Shown piece by piece: positions 33,721 through 42,326 of a stretch of 45,800 nucleotides of DNA (position 1 is its first letter; every line of letters begins with the position of its first letter). The notes beneath the pieces were generated by a model that was given only the letters and a program-made list of their open reading frames with translations, was not told the origin of the DNA and searched no databases. The stretch is from an uncultured Roseburia sp. (GTDB lineage: Bacteria; Bacillota; Clostridia; Lachnospirales; Lachnospiraceae). The position numbers and the translations under genes are program-made. Where the stretch lies: contig CALZGM010000026.1 of the NCBI GenBank assembly GCA_945787015.1, forward strand, positions 1-45,800, read 5' to 3'.

Positions 33721-35510
33721 GACAATTCACCTCCATCCTCGGTTTCTGCTTCAAAGGCAGCACGCTTTTCGCCTATGGCAGCTTCTAATTGTTGTTTCTC
33801 AAACATATCATAATAGATACCCTTTAATGCCATCAAACTTTCGTGATTCCCGATTTCCTTTGCTGTACTATCTTCCAATACCATAATAATATCTGCATTC
33901 TGAATGGTTGAAATACGGTGTGCGATAAGAATAGTCGTTTTACCGGCACGGTTTTCCTTTAAGTTATGCAGGATACGTTCTTCTGTATCGGTATCAACTG
34001 CAGAAAGCGCATCATCCAAAATTAAAATCGGAGCATCCTTCATGAGGGCACGGGCAATGGAACTGCGCTGCTTTTGACCGCCGGATAAGGTGACACCCCT
34101 TTCACCGACGATGGTATCATAGCCCTCCGGAAAGGAAATAATGTTGTCATGAATGCAGGCGGCTTCCGTTGCACGGGTAATGGCATCCATATCCTCCTCA
34201 TCTACACCAAAGGAAATATTGCTTTTTAGTGTATCTGAGAAAAGGAAATTATCCTGAGGAACATAAGCAATGTTTTCACGTAAGGTTTTTAATGCAATGG
34301 TATTGATGTCTTTGCCATCAATTAACAGCATGCCCGGTTTGGTATTGTATAGGTGAAGCAGAAGATTCACAAGGGTTGATTTCCCATTTCCGGTTCTGCC
34401 AATAATAGCAAGAGTAGTACCTGCAGGCACATGTAAATTAATATCATTTAAAGTAGGTTCACTATGACCGCGGTGAATAAAGGTAAGGTGTGAAAAAGTA
34501 ATGTCTCCCTTAATTTTTTCGACCGGTTTTGTCTCTTCATGATCGAATATTTCCGGCTTTTGATTAAAAATATTCTGAATTCGACCAATTGAAGCAGAAC
34601 CCTGGGAAAACATATTAATGGCATCCCCACAGGCTAACATTGGCCATACCAACATGTTGATGTATTGGTTAAAAGCGACGAAACGACCAAGTGTAATGTC
34701 GCCAACTAAAGCAAGATAACCACCGTAAACTAATGCGATTAATATAGAAATACCGATAATGACATCAAGCAATGGCATAATGATAGAAGTTAGCCTTGCA
34801 ATATCTAAATTTTTCTCTTTTGTATTGGCATTTTCCTTGGCAAAAGCGCGAAGTTCTGCGCGTTCACGGACAAAAGCTTTTATAACGCGGACTCCGGAAA
34901 TGCTTTCCTGTACAAAGTCAGTCAAATCAGAAACTGCTTCCTGACGAGCGATGTAGCGGGAATGAATAATTTTTCCATAATATAATTCGCCAAACAGAAT
35001 CAAGAGCATAGGAATAATTGCAAGCAGAGTGAGCTTTACATTAACATAAATCATCATCTGGGCAATTACCATAACTGCCATAACAGAGGCATCAAAGGCA
35101 CTGATGACAGCAGGACCAATAGACATCCGGACTGCATTCAAGTCGCTGGTAAAACGGGTCATCAGGTCACCTGTTTTGTGCTCGTTGTAGTATTCTACAT
35201 CCAGTTTTTCAAGGTGGGCAAACATATCGTCCCGCAGTTCTTTTTCAATTCTACGTGCAGCACCAAAGAGGAAAAAACGCCAAAAAAAACGGCCGATTGC
35301 CAACGTTAATCCTAAAAGACCAATACAAATTAAATTGCGAACGACACCATTCCAGTCAATTGTACGGGCGGTAAGCCCATCGGTAATGATTCCTGTAAAT
35401 TTTGGAATATAGATATTAACAAAATCAACAATAAATAGAGTAATGATACCGGCAATATATCGAAACCGATGTTTTTTAATGTACTGAAAAATAAATTGAA
35501 AGGTATTCAT
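33717..35510 (-). CDS. Heterodimeric ABC exporter subunit with degenerate site (BmrC-like)
   Basis: A 597-residue half transporter: six-helix membrane domain, then an ATPase domain with Walker A GRTGNGKST, canonical signature LSGGQKQRSSIARA, and Walker B ILILDDALSAVD in which Asp replaces the catalytic Glu. Combined with the partner's LSAGQ this gives one working site (partner Glu plus this LSGGQ) and one degenerate site, the classic arrangement of heterodimeric exporters such as BmrCD and TM287/288. A perfect palindrome at 35531-35546 lies 20 bases upstream and is a candidate operator. Confidence 0.92.
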   Translation of the reverse strand: MNTFQFIFQYIKKHRFRYIAGIITLFIVDFVNIYIPKFTGIITDGLTARTIDWNGVVRNLICIGLLGLTLAIGRFFWRFFLFGAARRIEKELRDDMFAHLEKLDVEYYNEHKTGDLMTRFTSDLNAVRMSIGPAVISAFDASVMAVMVIAQMMIYVNVKLTLLAIIPMLLILFGELYYGKIIHSRYIARQEAVSDLTDFVQESISGVRVIKAFVRERAELRAFAKENANTKEKNLDIARLTSIIMPLLDVIIGISILIALVYGGYLALVGDITLGRFVAFNQYINMLVWPMLACGDAINMFSQGSASIGRIQNIFNQKPEIFDHEETKPVEKIKGDITFSHLTFIHRGHSEPTLNDINLHVPAGTTLAIIGRTGNGKSTLVNLLLHLYNTKPGMLLIDGKDINTIALKTLRENIAYVPQDNFLFSDTLKSNISFGVDEEDMDAITRATEAACIHDNIISFPEGYDTIVGERGVTLSGGQKQRSSIARALMKDAPILILDDALSAVDTDTEERILHNLKENRAGKTTILIAHRISTIQNADIIMVLEDSTAKEIGNHESLMALKGIYYDMFEKQQLEAAIGEKRAAFEAETEDGGELS

Positions 35511-35530
35511 AACTTAACTTGCCTCATCTT

Positions 35531-35546
35531 ACGGACTTAAGTCCGT
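35531..35546. promoter_or_regulatory. Palindromic operator candidate for the ABC exporter operon
   Basis: ACGGACTTAAGTCCGT is a perfect 16-base palindrome. On the minus strand it follows a possible promoter (TTGTGT, 18 bases, GATAAA) and so would lie at the start site. A MarR- or TetR-type repressor is the natural guess, but no such gene is adjacent. Confidence 0.6.
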
Positions 35547-35580
35547 TTTATCGTGTATTTCTCTATTTTAACACAATAAA

Positions 35581-35628
35581 AAAAATGCACAAGAGAAGAT
35601 TTATAGGAATCTTCTCCAGTGCATTTTT
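35581..35628 (-). terminator. Terminator after htpG
   Basis: AAAAATGCAC (35581-35590) pairs with GTGCATTTTT (35619-35628), with an inner GAAGATT..AATCTTC stem. On the minus strand it follows the htpG stop by seven bases and ends in a T run. Confidence 0.88.
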
Positions 35629-35635
35629 ACTCTTA

Positions 35636-37741
35636 TTATTTTGCAAGTAACATCATAATTTTGTTGCTTCGTTCTACGAATTTTGTCATGGCATCTACTG
35701 ATAACTGCTGGTTTGCAATGACAGCCAAATCGTAAAGCTGTTCACAGAACATCGGAACATATTCGGAATCTTTGTTTTCAAAGATGTATTTTACAAGAGC
35801 ATTATTGGCATTAAGGGTTAAAGTCTGGTCTGCTGCAAACATACTCATATCCATGCCACCCATGCCATTCATGGCGTACATCTTCATCATATCCTGCATA
35901 CGTCTTCCTTCTTCAGAAAGAGTGATAATAGAAGAGATGTTCTCATTTTTGAGTTTTTCAACCTTAATGGTGAGCTTTTCATTGTTTAAAGCTTTTTTGA
36001 ATACTTCTGTTAAAGCATCTGTCTCTGCCTTTAATTCTTCCTCGGAAGATTCATCCTTTAAGGATTCTGTCAGGTCTGCGTCAATTCGCATGAATTTGTA
36101 ATGCTCGTTACGCTGCTCTAACTGTGAGATGAAAGAGGTATCAATGTTGTGGTCTAAGATAACAGCCTGCATATTCTGCTCTTTAAAAAGCTTAATGTAC
36201 TGTCCTTGTAATACTTTATCTGTTACATAGTATACAACTTTGCGATCGTCTTTTTCTTCCTCGGAATCTGTAGCACCGTCTGCCGGTTTGTCCTCTGCTT
36301 CGGCAGTCACTTCTTCTGTTTCTACCGGATTACCATCTGCATCTACAGCTTTTGATTCTTCTTCTTTTACGAGCAATTCCGGAAGTGTGAGGTATTCATC
36401 ATTTAAGTTTTTAAAGAGGATGTAATCATTCATCTTATCACAGAATTTACCATCTTTTAAGCAACCAAATTTGATGAATGGACTGATGTCATCCCAGTAT
36501 TTTTCATAGCTTTCTTTTTCGGTTTTGCACATGCCGATGAGCTTATCAGCAACTTTTTTTGTGATATATTCAGAAATCTTTTTCACGAAACCGTCATTCT
36601 GTAATGCAGAACGGGAAACATTAAGCGGTAAATCCGGACAATCAATGACACCCTTTAAAAGCATTAAGAATTCCGGAATGACTTCTTTGATGTTGTCAGC
36701 AATAAATACCTGATTATTATAAAGCTTGATGGTTCCTTCAATAGAATCATATTCTGTATTAATCTTAGGGAAGTAAAGAATACCCTTTAAGTTAAATGGG
36801 TAGTCCATATTTAAATGAATCCAGAATAATGGCTCCTTATAGTCTAAAAATACTTTGCGGTAAAATGCCTTGTATTCTTCATCTGTACAATCTTTTGGAT
36901 TTTTTGCCCAAAGTGGATTTGTATCGTTAAGCGGAACAGGACGTTTTACAATTTTAAGCTTTTCTTTGGCAGGAGAAACCTCTACGATTTCTTTTTCGCC
37001 GTTTTCATTTTCTTTTTCTTCAGTCTTTGCTTCTTCATGAATTTCTTCAACTACAGTATCCGTATCGAGCTTATCAGCTGCATCAATCGTTTCATACTGT
37101 GGTTCGGCATTTGCCTTTGATAAGAAGATTGGTGTCGGCATGAAAGAGCAGTATTTCTCAATAACTTCTCTTGCGCGGTATTCATTTGCAAATTCCAGAC
37201 TGTCTTCATTTAAGAATAAAGTGATTTCGGTACCAACGCCTTCTTTTGAGCCGTCAGTCATATCAAATTCAGTACCGCCATCGCAGCTCCAGTGAACAGG
37301 GGTTGCTCCTTCTTTATAGGAAAGGGTATCGATGGTTACCTGATCTGCAACCATGAATGCGGAATAAAAGCCTAAACCGAAGTGACCGATAATCTGATCG
37401 TCATTTGCTTTATCTTTGTATTTCTCGATGAAGTCAGTTGCACCGGAAAAAGCAATCTGGTTGATATATTCATCTACTTCCTCAGCTGTCATACCAAGAC
37501 CATTATCAATGAATTTTAAAGTCTTTTCTTCCGGATTTGCAATAATCTGAATCTGTGGTTTGTAATCAGCCGGAAGCGGATATTCCCCCATCATATCTAA
37601 TTTTTTTAATTTTGTAATAGCATCGCAGCCATTGCTGATTAATTCACGATAGAAAATATCGTGATCGGAATATAACCACTTCTTGATAATAGGGAAGAGG
37701 TTATCACTGTTAATTGAAAGATTTCCATGTTTTTCTGCCAT
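35636..37741 (-). CDS. htpG: Molecular chaperone HtpG (bacterial Hsp90)
   Basis: A 701-residue Hsp90. The N-terminal ATPase has ELISNGCDAITKLKKL, FIDNGLGMTAEE and GHFGLGFYSAFMVAD; the middle domain has KGVIDCPDLPLNVSRSALQ. It is longer than E. coli HtpG (624) because of two acidic insertions, one near residue 240 (EEAKTEEKENENGEKE) and one near 475 (ETEEVTAEAEDKPADG), the latter inside the middle/C-terminal part. Start ATG 37741 has AAGGAG upstream. A CIRCE site and a strong promoter precede it. Confidence 0.95.
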   Translation of the reverse strand: MAEKHGNLSINSDNLFPIIKKWLYSDHDIFYRELISNGCDAITKLKKLDMMGEYPLPADYKPQIQIIANPEEKTLKFIDNGLGMTAEEVDEYINQIAFSGATDFIEKYKDKANDDQIIGHFGLGFYSAFMVADQVTIDTLSYKEGATPVHWSCDGGTEFDMTDGSKEGVGTEITLFLNEDSLEFANEYRAREVIEKYCSFMPTPIFLSKANAEPQYETIDAADKLDTDTVVEEIHEEAKTEEKENENGEKEIVEVSPAKEKLKIVKRPVPLNDTNPLWAKNPKDCTDEEYKAFYRKVFLDYKEPLFWIHLNMDYPFNLKGILYFPKINTEYDSIEGTIKLYNNQVFIADNIKEVIPEFLMLLKGVIDCPDLPLNVSRSALQNDGFVKKISEYITKKVADKLIGMCKTEKESYEKYWDDISPFIKFGCLKDGKFCDKMNDYILFKNLNDEYLTLPELLVKEEESKAVDADGNPVETEEVTAEAEDKPADGATDSEEEKDDRKVVYYVTDKVLQGQYIKLFKEQNMQAVILDHNIDTSFISQLEQRNEHYKFMRIDADLTESLKDESSEEELKAETDALTEVFKKALNNEKLTIKVEKLKNENISSIITLSEEGRRMQDMMKMYAMNGMGGMDMSMFAADQTLTLNANNALVKYIFENKDSEYVPMFCEQLYDLAVIANQQLSVDAMTKFVERSNKIMMLLAK

Positions 37742-37812
37742 AATATAACACTCCTTTTTCGTTCATCTATATAGTGATGTAACATTTCATTCATGATTTC
37801 CTCATAAATAAG

Positions 37813-37841
37813 ATAATATAACTGTGATTTTGAAATGTCAA
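37813..37841 (-). promoter_or_regulatory. Sigma-A promoter for htpG
   Basis: On the minus strand: TTGACA (complement of 37836-37841), 17-base spacer, TATTAT (complement of 37813-37818), about 70 bases before the start codon. Confidence 0.8.
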
Positions 37842-37848
37842 TAGAAAA

Positions 37849-37875
37849 TCAGCACTCTTTTGTAGTGAGTGCTAA
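37849..37875. promoter_or_regulatory. CIRCE operator (HrcA binding site)
   Basis: TCAGCACTC (37849-37857), nine-base spacer, GAGTGCTAA (37867-37875); one mismatch from the TTAGCACTC-N9-GAGTGCTAA consensus. It lies seven bases upstream of the htpG -35 box and between two divergent genes, so it may act on htpG, on the gene at 37962, or on a second htpG promoter overlapping it. Confidence 0.88.
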
Positions 37876-37961
37876 TAATTTATAAAGATTTTATAATTGA
37901 GTGGAAAAGACCTGCCAAAAGTACTATACTTATAAGAGAATAATGTTTATGGGAGAGACGA

Positions 37962-40673
37962 ATGACTGTATTAACTGCGACACCGGATTTAAAAGCAACC
38001 TTTGATAAATTGATTGAGAATATGAATGTCCAGGTAAATTGGAATGGACTTTTTGTGGTGATTGATAACTGTATGATTTTACAGGGGGAAGTTCGTTCAC
38101 TTTTTTTTCACTTTGAAAGCCGGAAGGTAATGACAAATATCATTGATTTAGAAATCCCTGCTCAGTCTATAGTGATGATTGGAGATAATGGATATATCAA
38201 AAATGTAATCAATATGCTTTTGTATGCTTTTGGAAAATGGGGCAATATTAAGGGGCTAAAGGTAGAGAAGGATGATAACCAGCTAAATCAACTGTTTAAA
38301 AACATTCTTGGCGAAATTGATGTTGAGCCGGATTATACGAGGGAACATTTTTGGTTTTATCAGAAGGGAATGCGCATCGTATATGAAGATGTGGTGCAGT
38401 GTGCCATTGAACATAAAGAAAAGGAACTTGAGGTACCGGAGGAAGAGAGCCAGGGGCTTTGGCATAAGTTAATCTGGAAGCAGACTTATGAAAATTTTGG
38501 CGTTGAAGAAACTACGATAAAAGAACGAAATGAAAACCGTTTAGGCAATAATTTCTATCTGACAAGTTATCTTTGCCCACAGTGTAGTGGGAAGATGCAT
38601 GCAGTGGTTTATCCGATAGGAAAAGAATTTGTAATTGATACCACGGAAGGACAGGTACGGCTGGCAAGAGCTTTTACCTGCCATAATTGCTATCGTTTTT
38701 ATACACCGAGACCAAAACGCCTACTGATTGACGGTGAATGTTATCTTATGGATTTTCTGGGAGATGCGGCAGCCTATGCGGATTATCAGGAGTTGCTTGG
38801 AAAGAATGGAGATAAGGTCAGTAACTATAACTATAATGAGTATGTGAATCAGCGTTTGGAAACTGCGACAGCTACCTCAAAAAGGACTATAGAACCATTA
38901 GAATTACCTGAATTAAAGCGAGTAATAGAGGAACTTCAGAAACTATCTGACCGGGATTTTTCAGAACTTTTTGCACAAATGGAAGAGGGCTTTTATCCGG
39001 AAGAAGTGACAGAACAGGTACAAGGGGCTCTTTGGAAGGAGCAAAAAGTTCGTGAAAATAAGGCACAGAACGAGAAACAAAAGAAACAGAATGGTAAATC
39101 AGTTAACAGTAAAATCGGTTCAGAGGCAACAGAGCAAAAAGAAGTAACAGAGAAAATTGAGAAATATAAAGCCAGATTAAATCTTTTTCCACGTTTGTCA
39201 GAACGCCAGCGTACGGAATTAGTAAAACAGATTACGGTGGATTCTGTGATTTCAGAAAGTGTTCGTAGCGAACTATTGGAATCAGCAAAGTGGCTTCGAA
39301 GACAGGATAATGGTACACGATTAAAGGATAAGATAGAGGGTGCAAGAAATAAGAATCGATTGGTGATGCTTCGAATCTATGGAGAGATTGAAGCCGCCGA
39401 TTTAGAGGAACCGGAACGGGATAAACTCTTTGGAATGACGGGTATTACACGTGATGCATATGAGGAATATCGAAAAGAGAAGGAAGAACCTTTGGCTGCG
39501 AAGGAACAAAAAGCAGTCATGCAAGGAATTGATGGGCGGAAAACATCGGGAGATAAACCGGTAAGTGGTGAAGTCGTCAAGACTTCTTATGTTGAAAAAA
39601 TGGAAAGAAGAGCCAGGGAGGCAACCACACAGGAGAAAACATATATACCGGAGAAAAACGATTCAGCAGATAGAAATGTTGTGCCAGAAAAAGCAACTAT
39701 ACGGGAAAAAACAGCCTCGGGAAAGAACTATTCACAGGAAACGGGAAAGAGAGAAAATACAAGTCCGGCAAAGGATATCCGTATCATAGAAAAACGCTTA
39801 CGTAGTGCCAGAGCGACTGATAGGAATGAATTGCAGAATATATTGGACAGTCTTTTTGCAGGAGAATATGATGCCAAAGAAGCAGCACCATATGTGAAAG
39901 AAGTAAGAGAAAGACTTCAGAAGCTGGATGAGGCTTATTTAGACAGGATTCTTGGAAATATGATGCAAATGTCATCTGAAGAAGGAGAAGAAGCCTATGA
40001 GAGATTAAAGGAAGCAGATATTTTACCGGAATTGAAAGCGGACGCTTTAAAACAACTGGAGCGACGCTTGTCAAAAATAAAATCGGATGAATGTGAATTA
40101 TTGGTTCAGAAGTTAAAGAAAGAAATGGCAGAGGCAGGAATTGGAGAAAATGAGAGGCATCATTTTTATCCGGCGCGCCGTGTTATAATGAAAGAAACCA
40201 CAAAAGAGGAAACGGAAGTAATTGATTTTGCAAAAGCTTCTTACGGTGCTGGAATCGGACCGTTTGAGTATCCTATCTGGCTGGCTGACACTTCACGTAA
40301 TAAGTCCGGTGATAAGGGGATGTTTTTGACGCCGGAGCATATATTTTACAGTAACTTGACGACCTCTTATCATATTTCTGTTTTCAGTATTGATTCTATT
40401 GATGCTTCAACAGGGCTATTGAATAAGGGGCTATATGTTCACCTTAAAAATGGTGAAAGAATAAAACTCCCCTACGTCGTGGAGGTAGCAATGTTGCCAA
40501 AACTGGCAGAGGTATTGGAGTCTTTTGTGAAATATTTGCAGGAAAAGCCGTTCTCCAGAAAGGAAGTATATCTGGCGAAAGAATCCCATGAAGAAATCTG
40601 CTGTTTCCGCTGTGGATTTATCTATAAGGATTTAGAGGCCTGCCCAAAGTGCGGATATAAGGCAAACAGATAA
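37962..40673 (+). CDS. Large zinc-ribbon protein of unknown function (903 residues)
   Basis: I do not recognise this protein. Visible parts: a globular N-terminal region (1-200) with no signal or membrane segment; a zinc-ribbon-like pair C205-x2-C208 and C240-x2-C243; a long, charged, low-complexity and helical middle (about 290-760) with repeats of the type LRSARATDRNELQNILDSLF; a C-terminal domain (about 790-870) with GMFLTPEHIFYSNL and IDASTGLLNKGLYVHLKNGE that reads like a PH-type barrel; and a final zinc ribbon C-x2-C..C-x2-C (CFRCGFIYKDLEACPKCGY). Start ATG 37962 follows GGGAGAG. It is divergent from htpG across the CIRCE site. Confidence 0.8.
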   Translation: MTVLTATPDLKATFDKLIENMNVQVNWNGLFVVIDNCMILQGEVRSLFFHFESRKVMTNIIDLEIPAQSIVMIGDNGYIKNVINMLLYAFGKWGNIKGLKVEKDDNQLNQLFKNILGEIDVEPDYTREHFWFYQKGMRIVYEDVVQCAIEHKEKELEVPEEESQGLWHKLIWKQTYENFGVEETTIKERNENRLGNNFYLTSYLCPQCSGKMHAVVYPIGKEFVIDTTEGQVRLARAFTCHNCYRFYTPRPKRLLIDGECYLMDFLGDAAAYADYQELLGKNGDKVSNYNYNEYVNQRLETATATSKRTIEPLELPELKRVIEELQKLSDRDFSELFAQMEEGFYPEEVTEQVQGALWKEQKVRENKAQNEKQKKQNGKSVNSKIGSEATEQKEVTEKIEKYKARLNLFPRLSERQRTELVKQITVDSVISESVRSELLESAKWLRRQDNGTRLKDKIEGARNKNRLVMLRIYGEIEAADLEEPERDKLFGMTGITRDAYEEYRKEKEEPLAAKEQKAVMQGIDGRKTSGDKPVSGEVVKTSYVEKMERRAREATTQEKTYIPEKNDSADRNVVPEKATIREKTASGKNYSQETGKRENTSPAKDIRIIEKRLRSARATDRNELQNILDSLFAGEYDAKEAAPYVKEVRERLQKLDEAYLDRILGNMMQMSSEEGEEAYERLKEADILPELKADALKQLERRLSKIKSDECELLVQKLKKEMAEAGIGENERHHFYPARRVIMKETTKEETEVIDFAKASYGAGIGPFEYPIWLADTSRNKSGDKGMFLTPEHIFYSNLTTSYHISVFSIDSIDASTGLLNKGLYVHLKNGERIKLPYVVEVAMLPKLAEVLESFVKYLQEKPFSRKEVYLAKESHEEICCFRCGFIYKDLEACPKCGYKANR

Positions 40674-40680
40674 AAAGTAA

Positions 40681-40709
40681 TTGACAATTCGCCTCCAAAG
40701 TGCTATCCT
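40681..40709 (+). promoter_or_regulatory. Sigma-A promoter of the aspartyl-tRNA synthetase leader
   Basis: TTGACA (40681-40686), 17-base spacer, TATCCT (40704-40709). The transcript would start near 40716 and carry a leader of about 240 bases. Confidence 0.75.
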
Positions 40710-40738
40710 TTGAAAAAATTCAAACGGAGGCAGCTGTA

Positions 40739-40789
40739 ATGAATCAGTATCAACATCTTACAATGTTGAATAGGGACGACGATTTATAG
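40739..40789 (+). CDS. Leader peptide, 16 residues, ending in Asp-Asp-Asp-Leu
   Basis: ATG 40739 to TAG 40789 encodes MNQYQHLTMLNRDDDL. A strong CGGAGG ribosome site (40725-40730) is placed eight bases before the ATG. Three consecutive Asp codons (GAC GAC GAT, 40775-40783) stand two codons before the stop, and Asn codons are at positions 2 and 11. The stop codon lies inside the first arm of the RNA switch that follows, and the downstream gene is an Asp-tRNA synthetase. A ribosome-stalling leader peptide is inferred. Confidence 0.7.
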   Translation: MNQYQHLTMLNRDDDL

Positions 40790-40909
40790 CGCTTGTAGCT
40801 GTGAAATAGAATTCATAGGTACAAGCGCTATTTGTGTTGTACCTATGTGGAAGGAATATGAAGAGAGCCACATTGGTAAAGTTTATTTTACTGATGTGGC
40901 TCTCTTTTT
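40786..40909 (+). promoter_or_regulatory. Transcription attenuator with mutually exclusive hairpins
   Basis: Five segments: 1, ATAGCGCTTGTA (40786-40797); 2, CATAGGTACAAGCGCTAT (40814-40831); 3, TTGTACCTATGTGG (40837-40850); 4, AGAGAGCCACATTGGT (40862-40877); 5, ATGTGGCTCTCT (40894-40905) plus a T run. 1 pairs with 2 (12 bp); 2 pairs with 3 (CATAGGTACAA, 11 bp); 3 pairs with 4 (ACCTATGTGG with CCACATTGGT, 9 of 10); 4 pairs with 5 as a 12-bp terminator. Each pairing excludes its neighbour. The leader peptide's stop codon lies in segment 1, so ribosome position decides which set forms. Confidence 0.8.
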
Positions 40910-40955
40910 ATACATTTAAAAACGGCAAAGAAGCCAGAAGAGAGGAAAGAAAATT

Positions 40956-42254
40956 ATGAAAACAGTAGAAGCAAATGAATTGCAAAATCACATCGAAAGT
41001 GAAGTGAAAATCCACGGAAGCATTTACAAAATCCGTAAAATGCACGGCTTTGCGTTTGTGCTGCTAAGAACGAAGCGGAAAGTCGTACAGTGCATCTATT
41101 CTGAGGAACAGGCAAAATTTCCATTAGAAGAATTAGTGGAAGAAAGCTGCGTTATTTTTACAGCGCAGGTAGTGAAGGAACCACGCTCGAAAACCGGTTA
41201 TGAACTGCAGCTGAAGGAAGTGGAAATATTATCAAAGCCGGCAGAAGTATCACCGATTGTCATTAACAATAAGCTGGTAGACACTTCCATTGAAAATCTG
41301 CTTAATTTCAGACCGATTACCCTGCGTAATGAAAAACAGCGTGCAATTTTTAAAATTCAGGAAGGCATAACCTGTGGAATGCGTGAATTTTTGATGCGGG
41401 AAAACTTTACGGAAATTCATACACCGAAGATTGTGTATGCAGGGGCAGAAGGAGGTGCAAATATTTTTAAGCTGGATTATTTTGGGAAGGAAGCATATCT
41501 GGCGCAAAGTCCGCAGTTTTATAAGCAGATGATGGTTGGAGTATTTGAAAGAGTATTTGAGATTGCCCCGGTGTTTCGGGCTGAAAAACATGATACAGCC
41601 AGACATTTGAACGAATACACCGGCGTGGACCTTGAAATGGGTTATATTGAAAGCTTTGAAGAAATTATGGAGATAGAAACAAAAATGCTGCAAAATGTAA
41701 TGCGCTGCCTGAAAGAACGGTATGTGGCAGAACTGGAACTGCTTCAGGTAGAATTGCCGGAGATGGAAACGATACCCAAAATAAAATTTAGGGAAGCAAA
41801 GGAACTCATAGCAAAAGAGTATCATCGCAAAATAAAGGACTATGAAGATTTTGAACCGGAAGAAGAGAAATTTTTGTGTGAACTGATGAAACAAAAAACA
41901 GGAAGTGAATTTGTATTCGTAACACATTATCCAAGCAAAAAACGTCCTTTTTATGCGATGGAATGTGCAGAAAACCCGGATGAAACGGAAAGCTTCGACT
42001 TGTTATTCAGAGGTCTTGAGATTACGACAGGCGGTCAACGGATTCATTCTTATGAGGAACAAGTGAAAAAGATGGAGAAGCGGGGAATGAACGTAGAATT
42101 GTTTGAAAGCTATCTGATGATGCACAAATACGGTATGCCTCCACATGGCGGCTTAGGTCTTGGCCTGGAACGTTTTACGAGTAAGCTTTTAGAGCTGGAA
42201 AATGTACGATTATCTACGCTGTTTCCAAGAGATATACATCGGTTAGTGCCATAA
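40956..42254 (+). CDS. aspS: Archaeal-type aspartyl-tRNA synthetase (AspRS2), possibly non-discriminating
   Basis: A 432-residue class IIb synthetase: OB-fold anticodon domain (1-100, HGSIYKIRKMHGFAFVLLRT), then a catalytic core with YLAQSPQFYKQMMV, motif 2 FRAEKHDTARHLNEYTG, and motif 3 GGLGLGLERF; it ends FPRDIHRLVP. The size (about 430 rather than 590) and the core motifs mark the archaeal/eukaryal-type AspRS, which in bacteria is often a second enzyme forming Asp-tRNA-Asn for amidation. Specificity cannot be settled here; AsnRS is the alternative label. It is preceded by the attenuator and its leader peptide. Confidence 0.88.
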   Translation: MKTVEANELQNHIESEVKIHGSIYKIRKMHGFAFVLLRTKRKVVQCIYSEEQAKFPLEELVEESCVIFTAQVVKEPRSKTGYELQLKEVEILSKPAEVSPIVINNKLVDTSIENLLNFRPITLRNEKQRAIFKIQEGITCGMREFLMRENFTEIHTPKIVYAGAEGGANIFKLDYFGKEAYLAQSPQFYKQMMVGVFERVFEIAPVFRAEKHDTARHLNEYTGVDLEMGYIESFEEIMEIETKMLQNVMRCLKERYVAELELLQVELPEMETIPKIKFREAKELIAKEYHRKIKDYEDFEPEEEKFLCELMKQKTGSEFVFVTHYPSKKRPFYAMECAENPDETESFDLLFRGLEITTGGQRIHSYEEQVKKMEKRGMNVELFESYLMMHKYGMPPHGGLGLGLERFTSKLLELENVRLSTLFPRDIHRLVP

Positions 42255-42326
42255 TTTCTTTTGAATAGAGCAGCGTTTCCTTTCATATATTTTTATAAAA
42301 ACCAGTATAACAGAAAGTGACTGTTT

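Noticed and set aside
41250-41927. 225-codon open frame on the minus strand
   Set aside because: It lies wholly antisense to the aspartyl-tRNA synthetase, has a Phe/Cys/His-rich composition typical of a shadow frame, and has no ribosome site.
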